8,586 bases of DNA, from positions 1 to 8,586 of the forward strand of contig JAHFQG010000046.1 in NCBI GenBank assembly GCA_023266415.1, given 5' to 3'. Positions 6,121 to 8,586 of the stretch are shown here, piece after piece. The DNA is from Francisellaceae bacterium. GTDB lineage: Bacteria > Pseudomonadota > Gammaproteobacteria > Berkiellales > Berkiellaceae. A program made the position numbers and the translations under genes. Under the pieces are notes generated by a model. That model had not been told where the DNA came from and searched no databases. It saw only the letters and a list, made by a program, of their open reading frames with translations. Every line of letters begins with the position of its first letter. The stretch's first letter is position 1.

Positions 6121-6161
6121 AATGCCTGATTCATGCAACAAGGCCGTTTAAAAGCCTTATC

Positions 6162-6190
6162 TTGACTTCCCCCGGCCACTCTATTACAGT
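6162..6190 (+). promoter_or_regulatory. Sigma70-type promoter of the thiamin operon
   Basis: TTGACT (6162-6167, 5 of 6 against the consensus -35) is followed by exactly 17 bp and TACAGT (6185-6190, 4 of 6 against the -10). Transcription would begin near 6196-6198, which is the first base or two of the riboswitch aptamer. That fit with the RNA start raises confidence in an otherwise ordinary match. Confidence 0.6.
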
Positions 6191-6196
6191 TTACGC

Positions 6197-6274
6197 CATC
6201 ACGGGGGTGCCCCATCGGGGGCTGAGACACATACCCCAATACCTGATCGGGATTATGCCCGCGGAGGAAGTGAC
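6197..6274 (+). promoter_or_regulatory. TPP riboswitch (THI box)
   Basis: This matches the thiamin pyrophosphate aptamer: GGGGGTGCCCC at 6203-6213, CTGAGA at 6222-6227, ACCTGATC at 6241-6248 and GGGATTATGCCCGCGG at 6249-6264. Helices that can be drawn are P1 TCAC/GTGA (6199-6202 with 6270-6273), P2 GGGGT/ACCCC (6204-6208 with 6233-6237), a very short P3 GCCCC/GGGGC (6209-6213 with 6218-6222), P4 CCT/AGG (6242-6244 with 6265-6267) and P5 CGGG/CCCG (6248-6251 with 6258-6261). The thiE ribosome binding site GGAGG (6263-6267) lies inside the 3' side of the aptamer, and the ATG follows P1 by 3 nt. TPP binding should therefore block ribosome entry directly. No separate expression platform or terminator is present. 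Confidence 0.95.
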
Positions 6275-6276
6275 CA

Positions 6277-6945
6277 ATGCCCCCCCCATTTTATCGTTTA
6301 ATGCTTATTACCGCGCTAAATGATGCCCCTATTGCCCCTTATTTGTCGTTTATCCACACTTGTGCAAAGGCCGGCATTACGTCCGTGCAACTTCGAGAAA
6401 AAAATCAAGATCAACCTTTTTTAATCGAATTTGGAAAAGCCCTCCAAAAAATACTAGCTCCTTACTCTATCCCTCTCATTGTCAACGACGATGTCTCCCT
6501 GGCGTTAAAATTAGGGGCTGCAGGCGTCCATGTGGGACAAACCGACATGCCCCCCAAGGAAGCGCGCCGACACCTAGGGCCTCATAAAATCATCGGGCTT
6601 TCCATCAACACCTTCGCCGATTTAGAACATGCCAATACCCTACAAGAGGGCCCCACGTATGTCACCGCCAATGGCGTTTTCCCCTCCCCAAACAAACAAA
6701 TTAAAAACCCCTGGGGCTTGAATGGCTTGGCAGCCCTAAGCCCCCTCTCTCGTTACCCCCTCACCGCCATTGGAGGGATCACCCTAAATACCCTCCAACC
6801 AGTCATCACAGCCGGGGCTAAAGGCGTGGCCGTCATTAGTGCTCTGCATGTCCCCAACCCCACCCCCGTTGTACAACAATTTCTGAACGCCATGAAGGAG
6901 ATCCCCCATGCTCAATCAACTCAAACATGCTGTTTCACACCTTAA
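6277..6945 (+). CDS. thiE: Thiamine-phosphate synthase ThiE
   Basis: A 222-residue TIM-barrel enzyme that joins HMP pyrophosphate and thiazole phosphate to give thiamin phosphate and pyrophosphate, in the cytoplasm. Matching motifs are VQLREK (37-42), IVNDD (68-72) followed by LALKLGAAGVHVGQTDMP (75-92), IGLS (106-109), FPSPNKQ (135-141), AIGGI (164-168) and GVAVISAL (183-190). At the phosphate-contacting loop, where the family usually has FPTxTK, this protein has S137 and N139, and the usual 'VSxH' after IGLS is INT. These may be subgroup variation. The ATG follows GGAGG (6263-6267) by 9 nt and sits 3 nt beyond the TPP aptamer, so it is directly riboswitch-controlled. The 3' end overlaps thiM by 38 bp, and the final ~12 residues (HAQSTQTCCFTP) look like a frame-overlap tail. 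Confidence 0.95.
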   Translation: MPPPFYRLMLITALNDAPIAPYLSFIHTCAKAGITSVQLREKNQDQPFLIEFGKALQKILAPYSIPLIVNDDVSLALKLGAAGVHVGQTDMPPKEARRHLGPHKIIGLSINTFADLEHANTLQEGPTYVTANGVFPSPNKQIKNPWGLNGLAALSPLSRYPLTAIGGITLNTLQPVITAGAKGVAVISALHVPNPTPVVQQFLNAMKEIPHAQSTQTCCFTP

Positions 6946-7729
6946 AAAGAAAAAACCCCTGGTATTGTGCCTCACCAATTATGTCACCTTAGATTTTATG
7001 GCCAATGTGCTCTTGGCCATCGGCGCGCTTCCCCTCATGTCTGAAAGCGAAGCAGAAATAACTGAATTGGTTGCAATAAGTAACTCGATTAACTTAAATA
7101 TTGGGACCTTAAACACTGCATTCATCAAACGCGCTGATATCGCTATTCAAACAGCGCAACAACACCAAAAACCCCTTATCTTAGATCCCGTGGGAGCAGG
7201 TGCCAGCCACCTTCGAACCTCTATCGCACAACAGTATATGTCTCAGGCCATCCTCATTCGGGGAAACGCCAGCGAGATTTTATCGTTAGGTAATGTTGCT
7301 CAACAAACCCAAGGCGTAGATGCTGTACATACCGTTTCAGATGCCACCGAAACCGCCCGTCATCTGGCCAACATCCATCACACAACCATCATTGTGAGCG
7401 GAAAAACAGATTTTGTAACCGATGGCCTTCAGCAACAATCACTCCCCTTTGGATCTGCCATCATGCCGCAAGTGGTGGGAATGGGTTGCACCTTAACGGC
7501 CGTGGTGGCTGCTTTTAAAGCCATCATTCCCAATGCTTTTGAGGCCGCCACCTTGGCCACCGCGTATTTTGGACTATGTGGTCAACTGACTGAAAAAACG
7601 GCCTCTCGACCCGGATCTTTTCGAATGCAGTTTATCGACACGTTATCGCAACCCGACTGGACCGCCTTACAAAAAATATGGGAGGAAATATACTGTGAAA
7701 ACCAAAGTACTGTCCATTGCGGGATTTGA
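6908..7729 (+). CDS. thiM: Hydroxyethylthiazole kinase ThiM
   Basis: A 273-residue ribokinase-like enzyme that phosphorylates 4-methyl-5-(2-hydroxyethyl)thiazole with ATP, the salvage route to the thiazole half of thiamin. Signatures are LTNYVTLDFMANVLLAIGA (22-40, substrate-site segment), NIGTL (64-68), LDPVGAG (92-98), IRGNASEI (117-124), SGKTDFVTDG (164-173) and the anion-hole motif VGMGCTLTA (190-198) with the conserved Cys194. The start is fixed by a strong AGGAG (6896-6900) 7 nt before ATG 6908, within the end of thiE. The 3' end overlaps thiD by 35 bp. Length and motifs are complete. Co-transcription with thiE means that the riboswitch also governs this gene through transcript fate or coupled translation. 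Confidence 0.96.
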   Translation: MLNQLKHAVSHLKKKKPLVLCLTNYVTLDFMANVLLAIGALPLMSESEAEITELVAISNSINLNIGTLNTAFIKRADIAIQTAQQHQKPLILDPVGAGASHLRTSIAQQYMSQAILIRGNASEILSLGNVAQQTQGVDAVHTVSDATETARHLANIHHTTIIVSGKTDFVTDGLQQQSLPFGSAIMPQVVGMGCTLTAVVAAFKAIIPNAFEAATLATAYFGLCGQLTEKTASRPGSFRMQFIDTLSQPDWTALQKIWEEIYCENQSTVHCGI

Positions 7730-8519
7730 TGGTTCGGGTGGCGCAGGTATTCAAGCCGATTTAAAAACGTTTTCGGCCCTGGGCTGCTATGGCATGACCG
7801 TGCTCACGGCACTACCCGTTCAAAACACGTGCGGGGTACGCACTTGTTACCCCATTCCGTTAAGCGCCATTGAAGAACAATTAGACGCTATTTTTGACGA
7901 TATCGAACCCAATGCCCTTAAAATTGGCATGTTATTTTCTCAAGATATCGTACGGTTGGTGGCACACTTTTTAAAAAGACGGGCAGCCCATCTGCCTATC
8001 GTGTTAGATCCAGTGATGATGGCCAAAAAAGGAGATCCGCTTCTCCTCCCAAATGCCATAGAAACCCTCAAAACGGAATTAATCCCGCTCGCCACAGTCA
8101 TCACTCCCAATCTACCTGAGGGTATGGCCCTAACAGGGCTCAGCGCTCAATATACACACGAGATGCCTCCTGTCGCACAGGCGCTCTTGGCCTTGGGCCC
8201 GCAAGCAGTTTTCTTGAAGGGTGGACATTTATCTTCCGATAACGCAACTGATTTATACCAAATAGCCACGGAGCACACTTGGTTCTCTACCCCCCGACTG
8301 GTGTCTAAAAATACTCATGGCACCGGATGTACTCTATCCGCTGCCATTGCGGCCTATCTGGCGTTAGGGATGCCTTTAAAAGAGGCCTGCTCACAAGCGA
8401 AACAATATTTAACGGGAGCACTGCGGGCAGCACAACACCAATCGGTCGGACAAGGGGCTGGGCCGGTGCATCATTTTTACCACTTATGGCCTCAGGAAGC
8501 CCCCCATGCCTTGGTTTAA
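7695..8519 (+). CDS. thiD: Hydroxymethylpyrimidine/phosphomethylpyrimidine kinase ThiD
   Basis: A 274-residue ribokinase-fold enzyme that phosphorylates HMP to HMP-P and then to HMP-PP, supplying the pyrimidine substrate of ThiE. Motifs are SIAGFDGSGGAGIQADLKTF (7-26, HMP-binding opening), DPVMMAKKGDPLL (105-117), TPNLPE (137-142), LKGGH (174-178) and HGTGCTLSAAIAAY (208-221) with catalytic-region Cys212. It ends in GQGAGPVHHFY (252-262), as in ThiD family members. The start is a GTG at 7695, supported by GGAGG (7681-7685) 9 nt upstream and by homology beginning at once after it. It overlaps thiM by 35 bp and tenA by 14 bp. ThiD serves both de novo and salvage pathways; its neighbours here point to salvage. 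Confidence 0.96.
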   Translation: MKTKVLSIAGFDGSGGAGIQADLKTFSALGCYGMTVLTALPVQNTCGVRTCYPIPLSAIEEQLDAIFDDIEPNALKIGMLFSQDIVRLVAHFLKRRAAHLPIVLDPVMMAKKGDPLLLPNAIETLKTELIPLATVITPNLPEGMALTGLSAQYTHEMPPVAQALLALGPQAVFLKGGHLSSDNATDLYQIATEHTWFSTPRLVSKNTHGTGCTLSAAIAAYLALGMPLKEACSQAKQYLTGALRAAQHQSVGQGAGPVHHFYHLWPQEAPHALV

Positions 8520-8586
8520 AACCGCACAAGCACAGACAAAACCCTTATTAACCACTATTTTGGCACATCCCTTTAACCAAGAATTA
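8506..8586 (+). CDS. tenA: TenA-like aminopyrimidine aminohydrolase/thiaminase II, N-terminal fragment
   Basis: Only the first 27 codons are in the window; the frame runs open off the right edge. ATG 8506 is preceded by AGGAAG (8494-8499) at 6 nt and overlaps the end of thiD by 14 bp. The segment ends in TTILAHPFNQEL, which matches the early helix of TenA proteins (…HPFxxELxxGtL). TenA hydrolyses aminopyrimidine products of thiamin breakdown, or thiamin itself, to HMP, which ThiD then phosphorylates. With ThiM and ThiE next to it, this completes a salvage set. The identification relies on a short match plus context. The catalytic Cys and Glu would lie beyond the window. Confidence 0.75.
   Translation, partial: MPWFKTAQAQTKPLLTTILAHPFNQEL

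Larger units (their letters stand above)
5922..6145. mobile_element. MITE-like non-autonomous element with 17-bp terminal inverted repeats
   Basis: A 224-bp non-coding segment bounded by perfect 17-bp inverted repeats: GGCCTTGTTGCATGAAT at 5922-5938 and its complement at 6129-6145. Ends of the form GG(C/T)xxTGTTGCA... are typical of insertion sequences of the IS5/IS6 type, so the element could be mobilised by such a transposase supplied elsewhere; the exact family is not decidable here. There is no open frame for a transposase inside. I cannot find a convincing target-site duplication (left flank ends ATACTATT, right flank begins GTTTAAAA). The interior is structured: a long imperfect hairpin, a three-unit tandem array and a second hairpin, listed separately. 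It separates the minus-strand gene pair from the thiamin operon promoter, which begins 16 bp beyond its right end. Confidence 0.75.

Noticed and set aside
5914..6153. Target-site duplication flanking the MITE-like element
   Set aside because: The flanks (…ATACTATT and GTTTAAAA…) share no convincing direct repeat of 2-9 bp at the element edges.

Overview
The window looks like chromosome from a gammaproteobacterium (a betaproteobacterium is the main alternative). The evidence is two adjacent M16 peptidase-like genes followed by rsmD, and a Cca of the ~410-residue E. coli type with a C-terminal HD domain. A large calcineurin-like phosphatase with no secretion leader, unlike its neighbours in composition, hints at a host-associated bacterium, perhaps of the Legionella/Coxiella type. 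That last point is inference; the species cannot be named from the window.

Region 1 (1-3382, + strand) is a tightly packed housekeeping operon: the 3' end of one M16 peptidase gene, a membrane-anchored M16-like protein that has lost its zinc motif but keeps the Arg/Tyr pair, rsmD (16S rRNA guanine methyltransferase) and cca (tRNA CCA-adding enzyme). Junctions are 1 bp apart or ATGA overlaps, so translation is probably coupled.

Region 2 (3348-about 5880, - strand) is an A+T-rich two-gene block on the opposite strand: an unrecognised 120-aa protein, then a 695-aa divergent PPP/calcineurin-like metallophosphoesterase whose start overlaps the first gene's stop (TAATG) and whose C-terminus reads 35 bp into the 3' end of cca. 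The block looks acquired and is the most likely novel system here. Its presumed control region has a 16-bp perfect palindrome overlapping a weak promoter.

Region 3 (5922-6145) is a 224-bp non-coding MITE-like element with perfect 17-bp terminal inverted repeats. It carries a long imperfect hairpin, three 19-bp tandem units and a second hairpin.

Region 4 (6162-8586, + strand) is a thiamin salvage operon: a sigma70-type promoter, a very compact TPP riboswitch whose 3' side contains the thiE ribosome binding site, then thiE, thiM, thiD and the start of a tenA-like gene, all overlapping. TenA would release hydroxymethylpyrimidine (HMP) from thiamin breakdown products. ThiD phosphorylates HMP, ThiM phosphorylates the thiazole alcohol, and ThiE joins the two into thiamin phosphate. 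TPP, formed from it, feeds back on the riboswitch. No de novo genes (thiC, thiG, thiS) are visible here.
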